Shown piece after piece: positions 40,371 through 49,265 of a stretch of DNA of 64,000 bases. Source of the DNA: CAZNSX01 sp964575845 (GTDB lineage Bacteria > UBA8248 > CAZNSX01); assembly GCA_964575845.1 (NCBI GenBank), contig CAZNSX010000002.1:310001-374000 (forward strand). Direction: 5' to 3'. A program made the translations under genes and the position numbers. Position 1 is the first letter of the stretch. Every line of letters starts with the position of its first letter. The notes beneath the pieces were generated by a model that saw only the letters and a list, made by a program, of their open reading frames with translations, was not told where the DNA came from and ran no database searches.

Positions 40371-42220
40371 CCGCCCTCCTTGAACTCCACCTTTATCTTC
40401 TCCCCCTCGGGGTTCACCTGGCCAGGGCCCTCGCCCCGGGGAAAAGGCCGCCGGGCGAACTCTCGCCTCAGTCTCTCCGTCTCCTCCCAATCGATCTCGT
40501 AGTGGAGGACCTCCTTATCTATCTCCCTTATGGCAACGCCGTAAACCTCCCTCGCTTTCTTGAGGGAGATGTATTCATCTATCACATCCTCTAAGACCTC
40601 CTCGGGACGCCTGAGGAGTGGGTTCCCGCACCCCCCTCCCCCGTTGCTCTCGAAGCTTATATAGTCTCCAGGCTTGCAGCGTACCCCCACCGCAAACATG
40701 CCCAGATTCTCCTCCTGAGGGGTGCCCTCGTTTTTCACGAGGCGGTTCGGACCACCGTTGGTGCCGCCGGAGATGCCGTAAGGGGTGAGGAACTCCCTGT
40801 CACCATGGATGGTGATGATGGTGTCGCCCGTCACCCGGAAATTTCGCTTTATGCCGAAGCCCCCGCGGTAGCGGCCGTCCCCGCAGGAATCCTGAATGAT
40901 ATCGCATGAGGTGAGGACCATGGGGTACCACCTCTCCCAGCTCTCTATGGGCTGGTTCGAGGCGCCAGAGACATAGATGGAGTTTATGAGGGAGGTGCCG
41001 TCCCTGAAGGTGCACGCCCCGGCTCCACCCTCAAGCCAGAGGTAGGAGACGAAGTCAACCCCCGTCTTGGGGTGCACCCCTCCGGTGCAGAGGTTCTCAA
41101 GATTGAGGCTCCCCGCGAATACATTCCTGGGGTTCACCCCCACTAGAGCCTGGGCCCAGCAGCCCATGGTCACGTGGTCCACCTTCTCATAGGCCCCTGA
41201 GCAGTAGCCGGAGACAGGCGTGGGCTCCTGCACATCAACGCAGGTGCCCGGTCTTGAGATTATCTTGAGGTGGCGGATGATGCCGTGGTTCAAGGGCGCG
41301 AGCTCGGGGAAGGAGTGCATGGTCCCGTCATAGACGGCGGAGAGCAGGGCGGGCCTGGCAAAGCCCCAGGAGCTTCTTGGGGCCGGGTCAGAGCCCGTCC
41401 AATCGAGGGTGATGTTCTCGCCCTCGACGGTGAGCCTGCAGTGGACCCTTATCCTCGGCATCCCGGGGTGCATGCAGTCCATGTCGCCATAGTCAGAGAA
41501 TTCATAGACGCCATCGGGCAGGGCCGCGATGGCCTTCCTGAACATCCTTTCGCTATGGTCCATGACCTCTTCAAACGCGGCGCGAACGGTCTCCAGGCCA
41601 AACTTCTCCGCATACTCAGCAAGGCGCCTCTCCATGAGCTTGGCCGTCTCGTGCTGAGAGTAGATGTCGCCTAGCCTGTCCACATAGCAGCGCATGTTCA
41701 TCTTTATGAGGAGAAAAGTTGACCCCACCTCCCTGTCGCCCAGATAAAGGGGGATGGCCGGGAGCCGCATCCCCTCCTCGTGAAAGTCCGTAGCCCTCGG
41801 GTTAAAGCTCCCCGGCATGGGCCCTCCGGCATCGGCCCAGTGGCAGAGGGCTATGGCGTATGCGATGAGCCCATCCCCGTAGAAGACGGGGCGGATGAGC
41901 TTCACGTCATTGGCGTGGGTCCCGCCCGTGTAGGGGTCGTTGTAGAGGTAGACGTCCCCCGGGCCCCAGCGGTCCACCTGGCTCAAGGCAGCCTTAAGCG
42001 TCTCTTCAAAGGTGCCGAGGTGAGGGGCCTGGTCCCGGTAGCCGTGGGCAATGAGGCGGGCATCCGGGGTGAGGAGCGCAACCGAGTAGTCATGCCCCTC
42101 GGATATGGTGGGCGAGTAGGAGACCCTCTCCAGGAGGGCGCTTCCCTCGGTGCATATGGCCCTGAAGGCATTCTTGAGCACTTCAAAGGTGATAGGGTCG
42201 ATGGCCGCCTCCCCGCCCAT
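40367..42220 (-). CDS. hyuB: Hydantoinase B / oxoprolinase family subunit
   Basis: A 617-residue subunit of an ATP-dependent hydantoinase, oxoprolinase or acetone-carboxylase-like enzyme. DPITFEVLKNAFRAICTEGSALLERVSYSPTI-like N-terminus (broken here for brevity at residues 6-35), a DVYLYNDPYTGGTHANDV motif and the C-terminal SNGGGGCGNPLLR glycine-rich motif are diagnostic. It starts 12 bases after hyuA and its stop overlaps ridA. Enzymes of this pair open cyclic amides such as hydantoins or 5-oxoproline with ATP. The ring substrate here is unknown; linkage to a D-amino-acid enzyme favours a hydantoin-like compound. Confidence 0.9.
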   Translation of the reverse strand: MGGEAAIDPITFEVLKNAFRAICTEGSALLERVSYSPTISEGHDYSVALLTPDARLIAHGYRDQAPHLGTFEETLKAALSQVDRWGPGDVYLYNDPYTGGTHANDVKLIRPVFYGDGLIAYAIALCHWADAGGPMPGSFNPRATDFHEEGMRLPAIPLYLGDREVGSTFLLIKMNMRCYVDRLGDIYSQHETAKLMERRLAEYAEKFGLETVRAAFEEVMDHSERMFRKAIAALPDGVYEFSDYGDMDCMHPGMPRIRVHCRLTVEGENITLDWTGSDPAPRSSWGFARPALLSAVYDGTMHSFPELAPLNHGIIRHLKIISRPGTCVDVQEPTPVSGYCSGAYEKVDHVTMGCWAQALVGVNPRNVFAGSLNLENLCTGGVHPKTGVDFVSYLWLEGGAGACTFRDGTSLINSIYVSGASNQPIESWERWYPMVLTSCDIIQDSCGDGRYRGGFGIKRNFRVTGDTIITIHGDREFLTPYGISGGTNGGPNRLVKNEGTPQEENLGMFAVGVRCKPGDYISFESNGGGGCGNPLLRRPEEVLEDVIDEYISLKKAREVYGVAIREIDKEVLHYEIDWEETERLRREFARRPFPRGEGPGQVNPEGEKIKVEFKEGG

Positions 42221-42232
42221 AGCCTTCTCCTC

Positions 42233-44278
42233 TCAGCTCACCTCGATGATAAGATTTAGGTGCTCATCCACTCGGGCCCGCGCTCCGGGCGGTATCACTG
42301 TGGTGGCATCGGTTTGCTCCACTACGGCCGGGCCCGAAAGCTCGGCTCCCAGGAGGAGCCTCTCCCGGTCATATATATCGCTCTTGAGCCACCCTCCCCC
42401 TTCGGGGAAATAGACCTTCCGGCTCCCCTTCAGGGCATCCTCCGCCTTCCCTCTCCCCCGGGCCCTCTCGGGCGGCAGGGCCTCCCTCTTACCCAGGGCC
42501 CGGAGCCTCGCGTTGGCCACCTCAAACTCCCCCACATCGCTCGCCACATAGCCATACTGGCGGCGGTGCTCTTCATTGAAGAAGTCAAACATGCGCTTCA
42601 GGGACTGTGGGATGAGTTTGCCCCGAGGAACGGGGATGGTGAGGTAGGCCGTCTTTCCGAAGTAGCGGATATCGGCCAGGCGCTCAAGCTCAACCTCTTC
42701 CCTTGGGGTTCCCGCCCTGGAGAGGGTGGCGAGCGCCTCTTCCTCCATCTCCTCATAGGCCCGGTTGAGCCTCCCAAGGTCGAGCTCCTTCTCCTTTTCG
42801 AGGATGGAAGTCAGGAAGTCATAGCTCAGGTCTGTTGACAGAACCCCGATGGCAGATGTCACCCCCGGAAGGCGGGGAACCAGGACCCGTGGGATACCGA
42901 GCTCCCTCGCCAGGTCAACCGCATGAAGAGGGCCGGCGCCCCCGTAGGCGAGGAGAACGAAGTCTCTCGGGTCATAGCCCCTCTGGACCGAGATGAGGCG
43001 AATCCCGTTGACCATATTGGCATTGGCCACCCGGAGGATGCCCGCCGCCGCCGCCTCGATGCTCATCCTAAAGAATCGCCCTATCTTCTCCACCGCCTTG
43101 CGGGCGAGGGCCTCATAGATTTTCTTCTCGCCGCCGAGGAAGGTCTCCGGGCTCAAGCGGCCCAAGAGCAGATTGGCGTCGGTGTTGGTGGGCTCTACGC
43201 CCCCCTGGCCGTAGCAGGCGGGCCCGGGCTCGGCCCCGGCACTCTGGGGGCCGCTCTTAAGTATGCCTCCCGGGTCTATCCAGGCGATGCTACCCCCTCC
43301 GGCGCCTATGGCCTTCACATCGATTGCGGGAAGGGCGATGGGGATATTGAACTCAACTGAATACATATTGGTCGTCAGAGGCTCGCCCCGCCAGATGAGG
43401 GAGAGGTCGGCACTGGTGCCGCCCATGTCGAGGGTGACGAGGTTTCTGAAGCCTGCGGCACTTCCGATGAGGGCCGCTCCCTTCACACCTCCGGCGGGGC
43501 CTGACTGGCAGATGCGGGCCGGAAGCCGCTGGGCCGCCTCCGCCGCCATGAGCCCGCCCCCGGAGTGGATGACGAGAACCTCGCCCCGGTAGCCCCACTT
43601 TCCCACCCTCTCCTTGAGCTCCGTGAGATAGCTCTCTATTATGGGGCCGAGGTAGGCATTGGCCACAGTCGTGGACGTACGCTCGAACTCCCGCATCTCG
43701 GGCAGCACCTCATAGGAGGAGCAGATGAAGACGTCTGGGCACTCCTCCTGCAAGAGCTCCTTTGCCCTCCTCTCGTGGGAGGGGTTCATGAAGGAATTGA
43801 GAAAGCAGACGGCAACGGCCCTCATCCCGCGCCTTCTGAAGATGCGCCCGGCCCTTCTCACCTCCTCTTCATCCAAAGGCTCAAGGACACTCCCCTCGTA
43901 GTCCACTCGCTCCGCCACCGTCAGGACATGCCTTCTCGGCACAAGGGGAGGGGCGGGGGCCCAGGCGAGGTCCGCCACATCGGCCCTGGTTGCTCGGGCC
44001 GCTTCCAGGATGGCCCGCACCCCACGGGTGGTGAGAAGTGCCGTCAGGGAGGGCCTTCTCTCGATTATGGCGTTCGTCGCGATGGTGGACCCATGCCTAA
44101 AGCTTCTCAGCTCTTCGGGGGGAATTCCTGACCTCTCGAGTCCATCTATCACAGCAGCTATGAAATTCTTCGGGGTAGAGGGCACCTTGAAGGCCCTCAG
44201 CCCTTCGCCATCGCCCCCGAAGTAAACGAGGTCGGTGAAGGTTCCTCCGATATCAATGCCGATGCTGTAACCTTTCAT
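42233..44278 (-). CDS. hyuA: Hydantoinase A / oxoprolinase family subunit
   Basis: A 681-residue ATP-binding subunit with the actin-like fold. GIDIGGTFTDLV at residues 8-19 is the first phosphate loop; TLDMGGTSADLSLI in the middle and YGGAGPLHAVDLARELGI complete the nucleotide site. GAGGAGG precedes ATG 44278. It is the first gene of the hyuA-hyuB-ridA-DSD1 run, all coupled by gaps of 12-25 bases or overlaps. No promoter hexamers stand out in 44279-44465, where the NOR terminator also lies. Confidence 0.92.
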   Translation of the reverse strand: MKGYSIGIDIGGTFTDLVYFGGDGEGLRAFKVPSTPKNFIAAVIDGLERSGIPPEELRSFRHGSTIATNAIIERRPSLTALLTTRGVRAILEAARATRADVADLAWAPAPPLVPRRHVLTVAERVDYEGSVLEPLDEEEVRRAGRIFRRRGMRAVAVCFLNSFMNPSHERRAKELLQEECPDVFICSSYEVLPEMREFERTSTTVANAYLGPIIESYLTELKERVGKWGYRGEVLVIHSGGGLMAAEAAQRLPARICQSGPAGGVKGAALIGSAAGFRNLVTLDMGGTSADLSLIWRGEPLTTNMYSVEFNIPIALPAIDVKAIGAGGGSIAWIDPGGILKSGPQSAGAEPGPACYGQGGVEPTNTDANLLLGRLSPETFLGGEKKIYEALARKAVEKIGRFFRMSIEAAAAGILRVANANMVNGIRLISVQRGYDPRDFVLLAYGGAGPLHAVDLARELGIPRVLVPRLPGVTSAIGVLSTDLSYDFLTSILEKEKELDLGRLNRAYEEMEEEALATLSRAGTPREEVELERLADIRYFGKTAYLTIPVPRGKLIPQSLKRMFDFFNEEHRRQYGYVASDVGEFEVANARLRALGKREALPPERARGRGKAEDALKGSRKVYFPEGGGWLKSDIYDRERLLLGAELSGPAVVEQTDATTVIPPGARARVDEHLNLIIEVS

Positions 44279-44414
44279 GGGGGCCTCCTCGCGGTGTGGG
44301 TGCTTTCGGGAGGAGCAGACGAAATCATACCACAGAAAAGAGGGAAGCTCGCCCGATAAGTTGCTCCCGGAGGGCGGATAGCGGATATAAGAATTCTCTC
44401 CGCCGGGCCATATG

Positions 44415-44444
44415 AAAAAGGCCGGACCCTTTTAGGGCCCGGCC
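44415..44444 (-). terminator. Rho-independent terminator after qNOR
   Basis: Stem GGCCGGACCC (44420-44429) with GGGCCCGGCC (44435-44444), 10 bp including one G-U, loop TTTTA, followed on the minus strand by five T residues. It lies about 20 bases beyond the nitric oxide reductase stop. Confidence 0.85.
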
Positions 44445-44465
44445 CCGAAAGCCTCCTAGCTCAAT

Positions 44466-46742
44466 TCACAATTGAATCCCAAGCCGGTCCCACACAGATT
44501 CCCCGTCCCTGATCTGAGCTGCTTTCAGGTGAGGGTAGGTTTTGAAGAGGAAATAAGCCAGGGGAATGACTCCAAGGACGATGATCATCAGGTCAGGGAC
44601 CATTCGGAGCGACCCGATGACCGACACAAAGCCGCTCTCGAAGAATGAGGCGTCCCGGGCTGCCCAGAGTCCCTCCTTGAAGCTCGTCCAGGCCTGGACC
44701 ACTCCGATCGGGAACAGGGTCCCGACCGTCATGAGCAGGAGGCCAATGTTGAACCCGAAGAAGGAGACCTTGAGAATGCGGTCGTTCCAGTACCCCTTGT
44801 CCACGAGTCCCCTCCAGGAAAATAGAAGCAGGGCGATGGAGAGCATGCCGTAGACCCCGAAAAGCGCGCCGTGGCCGTGGTTCATCGTCAGGTAGGTCCC
44901 GTGCTCGTAGTAGTTCACGATGGGAAGGTTGATGAGAAACCCGAAAACGGCCGCTCCCAGGAAATTCCAGAACGAGGAGGCCACGAGAAAATACATGGGC
45001 CACTTGTAGGGAAACTCCCCCCCCTGCTCCCGAATACCCTTATATTCCAGCCAGCCGCGAACCACGAGCCCGAAAAGTGGAATCGGCTCCATCGAGGAGA
45101 AGACCGCTCCCAGACCGAGCCAGAAGGAGGGACCTCCGTACCAAAAATAATGGTGGGCGGTCCCGAGGATCCCGCTGAAAAACACGATGGTGGCCGTGAA
45201 GTAGGCGACCGTCAGGGCCGCCCTCGCCGAGGCCAGGCCCATGGCGACCAAAAGCAGGGAGATGACCGCGACCCCGAAGAACTCAAAGATGCTCTCAACC
45301 CAGATGTGCACCACGAACCATCTCCAGTAGTCGGCGACTGTGAGGTGGGAACCCCTTCCGTAAAAAAGCCCGAACCCGAAGAAGCCTACAACCAGGATCG
45401 CGCTGAAAACGTAGAAAACAACGAGGGAGCTGAACTCACTCTTTTGCCCCCGCCCGAGATGATGGGCTATTGCTCGATAAACTGTGAGAAGCCAAGCGAT
45501 AAGGCCCACAAAAAGCAGGATCTGCCAAAGCCGCCCGAGCTCAAGATACTCCCAGCCCTGATGGCCGAGCCAGAACCATAAATCTCCCAGAAAGCCCTTG
45601 ATGCCCGCCACTTCACCAAGCAGGCTCCCCAGGGCCACAACCAAGATGGCGACGAAGAGAACCTGAACGAGGAGGCTCTGCTTTCGGGGCTCGACCCCTC
45701 CGATAATGGGGGCGAGATAGATGGCGGATGCGACCCAGGTTGTGGCTATCCAGAAAATGGCGAGCTGGAGGTGCCAGCTCTTGGCCCAGCTGTAGGGGAT
45801 AATCTGGGCCACAATGGGAAAGTAGAAGGTCTGAGGGTCAACGGTGTAATGGGCCAGAAGCCCCCCGAAGAGGGTCTGCAGCAAAAAAAGGAGTATGACC
45901 ACCAGAAAATATTTGGCCGCTCTGAACTGGCTCGGCGTGAGAGGCATCTCAATGAGCCTATCTGCCAGTGCAACACCCTTCGGGGGTCCGTACCAGATCT
46001 GGTAGTTATGGACTAGATAAATGAAAATACCCAGCACGATAAAAAGCGAGAGCACGCCGCCCAGAGTCCATATGTAGGTCGCCGGGGTGGGCACATTTCC
46101 CACGCTCCTGTCGGGGGGCCAGTTGTTGGTGTAGCTATGGTCCTCTCCCGGGCGGTTGGCCGAGGCCACCCAGGCGGTCCAGAAGAAAAAGCGTGAGAGC
46201 TGAAGCCGCTCTTGCAAGGAGGGAACCGTCTCGGGTAGAAAGCCGTACCGCCTTTCACCATCTTTGAAGGTTTTTTCCCAGAAATCTTGGTTCGCCCCCA
46301 GAGCCTCTACCTGGGCGGGGGTGAGGGTGAGGGTGTCTTTCCCAGGGTCGTAATGATTTGTCTTTACCTCTTTTGTTGTCTTGAGGTCGATGAACTCTTT
46401 CTCTAAAGGGGGTAGGCTTGCGTAGGATTTCCCGTATTCCTGGTTTGCCAGGTGATCCCTCACAGTGTCGCCGATGAGATGGAGCGTGACCGCCGAGAAT
46501 TCCATACCTCGCTGCGAGCCGTGCCCCCAGACGCTCCCGTGGTCCATGAGGCCATATCGCTGGTATACGCCCTGGCCCTTCAGGATGTCCTTTTTCTCGA
46601 AAAGAACCCTTCCATCCGGGCTCACCACCTTTCCCGGGTACGGGGGAACCCTATCTCTGGCAAGAAAACCCCCGCCGAGCAGGACCGCTAGCGAGACGAT
46701 GAAGCTGATCATGGCTGCCCATTTCAATTTTTCTATGGACAT
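44466..46742 (-). CDS. norZ: Quinol-dependent nitric oxide reductase (qNOR)
   Basis: A 758-residue single-subunit membrane enzyme that reduces two NO to N2O using quinol. The N-terminal periplasmic extension (about 35-215) has the qNOR features QGVYQRYGLMDHGSVWGHGS but no CxxCH haem site. The catalytic core has about twelve further helices with WHLQLAIFWIAT, the paired glutamates in HIWVESIFEFF, the Fe-B histidines in GTAHHYFWYG and haem-binding histidines in NHGHGALFGVYG. All metal ligands expected for NOR are present. It is coupled to a 64-residue upstream gene. Since no nitrite reductase is in the window, NO detoxification is as likely as denitrification. Confidence 0.93.
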   Translation of the reverse strand: MSIEKLKWAAMISFIVSLAVLLGGGFLARDRVPPYPGKVVSPDGRVLFEKKDILKGQGVYQRYGLMDHGSVWGHGSQRGMEFSAVTLHLIGDTVRDHLANQEYGKSYASLPPLEKEFIDLKTTKEVKTNHYDPGKDTLTLTPAQVEALGANQDFWEKTFKDGERRYGFLPETVPSLQERLQLSRFFFWTAWVASANRPGEDHSYTNNWPPDRSVGNVPTPATYIWTLGGVLSLFIVLGIFIYLVHNYQIWYGPPKGVALADRLIEMPLTPSQFRAAKYFLVVILLFLLQTLFGGLLAHYTVDPQTFYFPIVAQIIPYSWAKSWHLQLAIFWIATTWVASAIYLAPIIGGVEPRKQSLLVQVLFVAILVVALGSLLGEVAGIKGFLGDLWFWLGHQGWEYLELGRLWQILLFVGLIAWLLTVYRAIAHHLGRGQKSEFSSLVVFYVFSAILVVGFFGFGLFYGRGSHLTVADYWRWFVVHIWVESIFEFFGVAVISLLLVAMGLASARAALTVAYFTATIVFFSGILGTAHHYFWYGGPSFWLGLGAVFSSMEPIPLFGLVVRGWLEYKGIREQGGEFPYKWPMYFLVASSFWNFLGAAVFGFLINLPIVNYYEHGTYLTMNHGHGALFGVYGMLSIALLLFSWRGLVDKGYWNDRILKVSFFGFNIGLLLMTVGTLFPIGVVQAWTSFKEGLWAARDASFFESGFVSVIGSLRMVPDLMIIVLGVIPLAYFLFKTYPHLKAAQIRDGESVWDRLGIQL

Positions 46743-46927
46743 ACTATCTCTCCTCTGGTGACTCGCTCCAACGACCCGAAGACGAAGAACTTTTCCTCCG
46801 CAAGCTCCACCCGATTCCGTGCAGATATAACAAGGTCATCCAATTTCGCAACGTCTGAGCTCTCAATTAGCAAAATGGGGTGGGTGAGAGGTCCGGTGAC
46901 CTCAATCAGCGTGCTGTAATCGCTCAC
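46733..46927 (-). CDS. Small conserved-looking protein upstream of qNOR (64 aa)
   Basis: A 64-residue soluble protein not recognised. It is acidic and predicted mixed alpha/beta, with ILLIESSDVAKLDDLVISAR in the middle and a lone C-terminal cysteine. Evidence that it is real: a perfect TATAAT box lies 46 bases upstream, its GTG start (46927) has GAGG about 12 bases before it, and its stop overlaps the qNOR start by ten bases, giving translational coupling. It may help expression or assembly of the reductase; this is inference only. Confidence 0.5.
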   Translation of the reverse strand: MSDYSTLIEVTGPLTHPILLIESSDVAKLDDLVISARNRVELAEEKFFVFGSLERVTRGEIVCP

Positions 46928-46972
46928 GGTTGAAGCCTCGGAATACGGGCACCCTGAGAAGAGTCAGGAAAA

Positions 46973-46978
46973 ATTATA
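46973..46978 (-). promoter_or_regulatory. -10 box of the qNOR operon
   Basis: A perfect TATAAT on the minus strand, 46 bases before the GTG of the small gene. No good -35 is found at 16-18 bases, which suggests that an activator is needed. No clear FNR or NorR site is seen. Confidence 0.45.
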
Positions 46979-47090
46979 CCATAGAGAGGAGGCCCGATGA
47001 CCTCAAGGATCTGGCCTATCGGTGGGAGAGCCTTCAGGGGAACCCTGCTCTCTGGGGGCCCGAAGAAGGTCTCTGGTCGAGGGGCCTCCC

Positions 47091-47132
47091 GTCAACTTTT
47101 CCGTTGACAGAAGGGGTGGCATCTGTTAGTTG
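47091..47132 (+). promoter_or_regulatory. Promoter region with GTCAAC-N6-GTTGAC dyad before riboswitch
   Basis: GTCAAC (47091-47096) and GTTGAC (47103-47108) form a perfect inverted repeat with a 6-base spacer. The right arm overlaps TTGACA (47104-47109), which with TAGTTG (47127-47132, spacer 17) could start transcription near 47139, just ahead of the cobalamin riboswitch. The dyad lies between the divergent qNOR and cbi operons and could serve either. Confidence 0.45.
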
Positions 47133-47139
47133 TTGCTTA

Positions 47140-47345
47140 GAATTCTCGGTGTCCGGGTGACTCGCCGAGAGTCTAAAAGGGAAGACGGTGAGAATCCGTC
47201 GTGGACCCGCCACTGTGAGCGGCGACGAAACCCACCGGAGCCACTGAGGGGAGGGCTCCCCTCGGGAAGGCGTGGGGATTAGGAAGAGCCGCAAGCCAGG
47301 AGACCTGCCCGGGCGCTCTTCACGAGAGTCTTCGAGGGCCCGGGA
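47140..47345 (+). ncRNA. Cobalamin (B12) riboswitch
   Basis: The leader holds the conserved parts of an adenosylcobalamin-class aptamer in order: a GGGAA segment with CGGTGAGAATCCG (47179-47198), CCCGCCACTGT (47206-47216), and the B12 box AGCCAGGAGACCTGCC (47294-47309). A CTCGGTG/CGCCGAG pairing at 47145-47169 fits an early stem, and CCCGGGC/GCCCGGG (near 47308-47344) closes the 3' part. An intrinsic terminator follows at 47372-47408. B12 binding should favour termination and lower synthesis of the cobalt importer. Confidence 0.93.
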
Positions 47346-47371
47346 CCAGTGAAGGTAAGCCCTGAAAGAAA

Positions 47372-47408
47372 CCCCAGCCTGAAACCCCGAAGGGCTGGGG
47401 ATTTTTTT
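47372..47408 (+). terminator. Riboswitch expression-platform terminator
   Basis: CCCCAGCC (47372-47379) pairs with GGCTGGGG (47393-47400) and is followed by ATTTTTTT. It is positioned between the B12 aptamer and the cbiM ribosome site, as expected for transcription attenuation. Confidence 0.88.
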
Positions 47409-47440
47409 GCTTCCAGGGCCGATTGAGGAGGGTTCGGGCG

Positions 47441-48187
47441 GTGGCTGAGAAAAGGTGGCGAAAGTTATCCCTTGGGGTAGGAGTTTTCCTGGCTACAGGG
47501 CTCATTCCCCCTCCGGCCTTCGCCATGCACATAACAGAAGGAATTCTCCCCGCCCCCTGGGCGGCCCTCTGGGCGGCCCTGGCGGCGCCCTTCGTCATTT
47601 TGGGCCTTTTGAGGGTGAGGGAAAAAAGGTCGAAAAACCCTGGCTACATGCCCCTTCTCGGCATCGCCGGCGCGGCCGTATTCGTCTTCTCCACCATTCC
47701 CATCCCAGTGCCAATTGCGGGCACCTGCTCGCACCCGGCGGGAACGGGACTTAGCACCGTTCTCCTGGGGCCCTTCCCCAGCATTCTCGTGGCCGGAGCC
47801 GCGCTCCTCATCCAGGCCCTATTTCTGGCCCACGGCGGCCTCACTACCCTGGGAGGGAATATCCTCTCCATGGGCATCGTCGGCTCACTCACGGCCTGGG
47901 CGGCCTTCAGGGGCGCTAGGCGAGCTGGCGCATCCCTCTTCTGGGCCTGCTTTCTTGCGGGCGTTGCAGCCGACCTCTTCACATATCTGACCACCTCGAT
48001 ACAGCTGGGCCTCGCCCTTCACGGCGATGCCCCTCCCCTCAGGGTCATAGGTGAGATATTCATCGCTTTCATGCCCACACAGATACCCCTGGCGCTCTTG
48101 GAAGGGGCTCTCACAGGGGCGGTGGTCGTCCACATCTATAAGCACAGGCCGGGCCTGCTGACAACCCTCGGTGTCGTCGCCGCATGA
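47441..48187 (+). CDS. cbiM: Cobalt ECF transporter substrate-specific component
   Basis: A 248-residue membrane protein that captures Co(II). A cleavable leader of about 28 residues ends in AFA, exposing Met-His (MHITEGIL); in CbiM/NikM proteins this free N-terminal Met-His coordinates the metal. About seven hydrophobic segments follow, with the TCSHPAGTGLSTVLLGP motif and a conserved FMPTQIPLALLEG segment near the end. Start: GTG 47441 has GGAGGG nine bases upstream; TTG 47423 overlaps that site. Placement behind a B12 riboswitch supports cobalt rather than nickel. Confidence 0.94.
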   Translation: MAEKRWRKLSLGVGVFLATGLIPPPAFAMHITEGILPAPWAALWAALAAPFVILGLLRVREKRSKNPGYMPLLGIAGAAVFVFSTIPIPVPIAGTCSHPAGTGLSTVLLGPFPSILVAGAALLIQALFLAHGGLTTLGGNILSMGIVGSLTAWAAFRGARRAGASLFWACFLAGVAADLFTYLTTSIQLGLALHGDAPPLRVIGEIFIAFMPTQIPLALLEGALTGAVVVHIYKHRPGLLTTLGVVAA

Positions 48188-48202
48188 TGAGGAAGTGAGG
48201 AA

Positions 48203-48490
48203 ATGAAAAGAAAGGGGCTCTTAGTTCTTGCCGGCCTGGGGTTTCTGGGAATCATGCTCTTATTCTCTGACTTGAGGTCGGGGGGAGATTATGTGGGAGT
48301 TGACGTGGCGGTGGTGGAAAAGTACGCAACCAAAATGGGGAGGCCACCTCAAAAGCCCTTAATAGATACCGACCGGGGAGACCTTCTCCTCTTTCTCTTC
48401 ACCCTTTCGGGCGCGGTCGGGGGCTTTATCATCGGATACCTCTGGCGTAAGGAGATACATGAGAAGAGCGAGAGGCGAGCTTCCCCATGA
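48203..48490 (+). CDS. cbiN: CbiN-like small membrane component of the cobalt transporter
   Basis: A 95-residue protein with two membrane helices (about 5-22 and 63-83) and a periplasmic loop between them (GGDYVGVDVAVVEKYATKM), the architecture and size of CbiN, which helps load the metal into CbiM. Sequence identity to classical CbiN is modest by eye, so the call rests on topology and on its place between cbiM and cbiQ. It starts 15 bases after cbiM and its stop overlaps cbiQ by four bases. Confidence 0.8.
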   Translation: MKRKGLLVLAGLGFLGIMLLFSDLRSGGDYVGVDVAVVEKYATKMGRPPQKPLIDTDRGDLLLFLFTLSGAVGGFIIGYLWRKEIHEKSERRASP

Positions 48491-49248
48491 GCCACTACTT
48501 TCTTGAGCCCACCCTCAGTGCCTCTAGCTTTGCTCTTCGCGCTGACCCACGGGTGAAGGTTCTCCTTGTGGGCGCGGCCCTTCTGGGGAGCCTTCTCGCT
48601 TCCCGGCCTCAGCCCTCCCTGCTTCTAGGTGCCCTGGGCATGGGGAGCCTTCTCGCTGCGGGGGTTCAACCCCGAGTGCTCGCCCTCCGGTTCCTTCTTC
48701 CTGCGGTGATAGGCATCCTTGCCGCGCTCATCACCGCCCTTCACCTGGGCGAGACCCCCCTATTCCGCTTCTCCATCTTAGGCTTTCCCTTAACCCTTTA
48801 TGAAGAGGGAATGAGGCGGGGGCTCCTCATCTTTGCCAAGGTTTTCGGCGGCGTGAGCCTCATCTTCTGGCTCTCCTGGACTACCCCGCTTCCCCGCCTG
48901 GCGGGGGCCGCCCTCTGGTTTCGGATCCCCCGGACTCTGGTGGAGCTCCTCCTCTACATCTACCGCTACCTCTTCCTGCTCATGGAGGAGACCCACCGCA
49001 TGCGCGACGCCCAGAGGGGCCGCCTGGGCTATACCACCTGGCGCAGGAGCCTCCACTCGGCGGGCCTCCTGGGAGGGATGCTCATGTTGAGGGCTCTTGA
49101 TAGGGCCGAGCGTGCCTATGAGGCCATGAGGTGCCGGGGATACCAGGGATGCTCCTTCTGGAGCTATCTCCCGCCCCCCGGAAGGGGGGAGGCCATCCAG
49201 CTCACACTTGGGCTCACATTCGTAGCCGCCGTGTTGGCCCTCTCGTGA
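48487..49248 (+). CDS. cbiQ: Cobalt ECF transporter T component
   Basis: A 253-residue membrane coupling protein with about five helices. LDRAERAYEAMRCRGYQG contains the two ARG-type motifs (A-x-R/M-R-G) with which T components contact the ATPases; a DAQRGRLGY segment precedes it. Its start overlaps cbiN by four bases and the ATPase gene follows after 17 bases. Confidence 0.92.
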   Translation: MSHYFLEPTLSASSFALRADPRVKVLLVGAALLGSLLASRPQPSLLLGALGMGSLLAAGVQPRVLALRFLLPAVIGILAALITALHLGETPLFRFSILGFPLTLYEEGMRRGLLIFAKVFGGVSLIFWLSWTTPLPRLAGAALWFRIPRTLVELLLYIYRYLFLLMEETHRMRDAQRGRLGYTTWRRSLHSAGLLGGMLMLRALDRAERAYEAMRCRGYQGCSFWSYLPPPGRGEAIQLTLGLTFVAAVLALS

Positions 49249-49265
49249 GGAGTCGGGGAGAGTAT

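Noticed and set aside
40800..44131. Several long open frames opposite hyuA and hyuB
   Set aside because: They are mirror frames of highly G+C-rich genes; the minus-strand proteins carry unmistakable family motifs and proper ribosome sites.
44466..46742. Possibility that the qNOR homologue is a nitric oxide dismutase
   Set aside because: The paired glutamates, both Fe-B histidines and the haem histidines expected of a reductase are all present.
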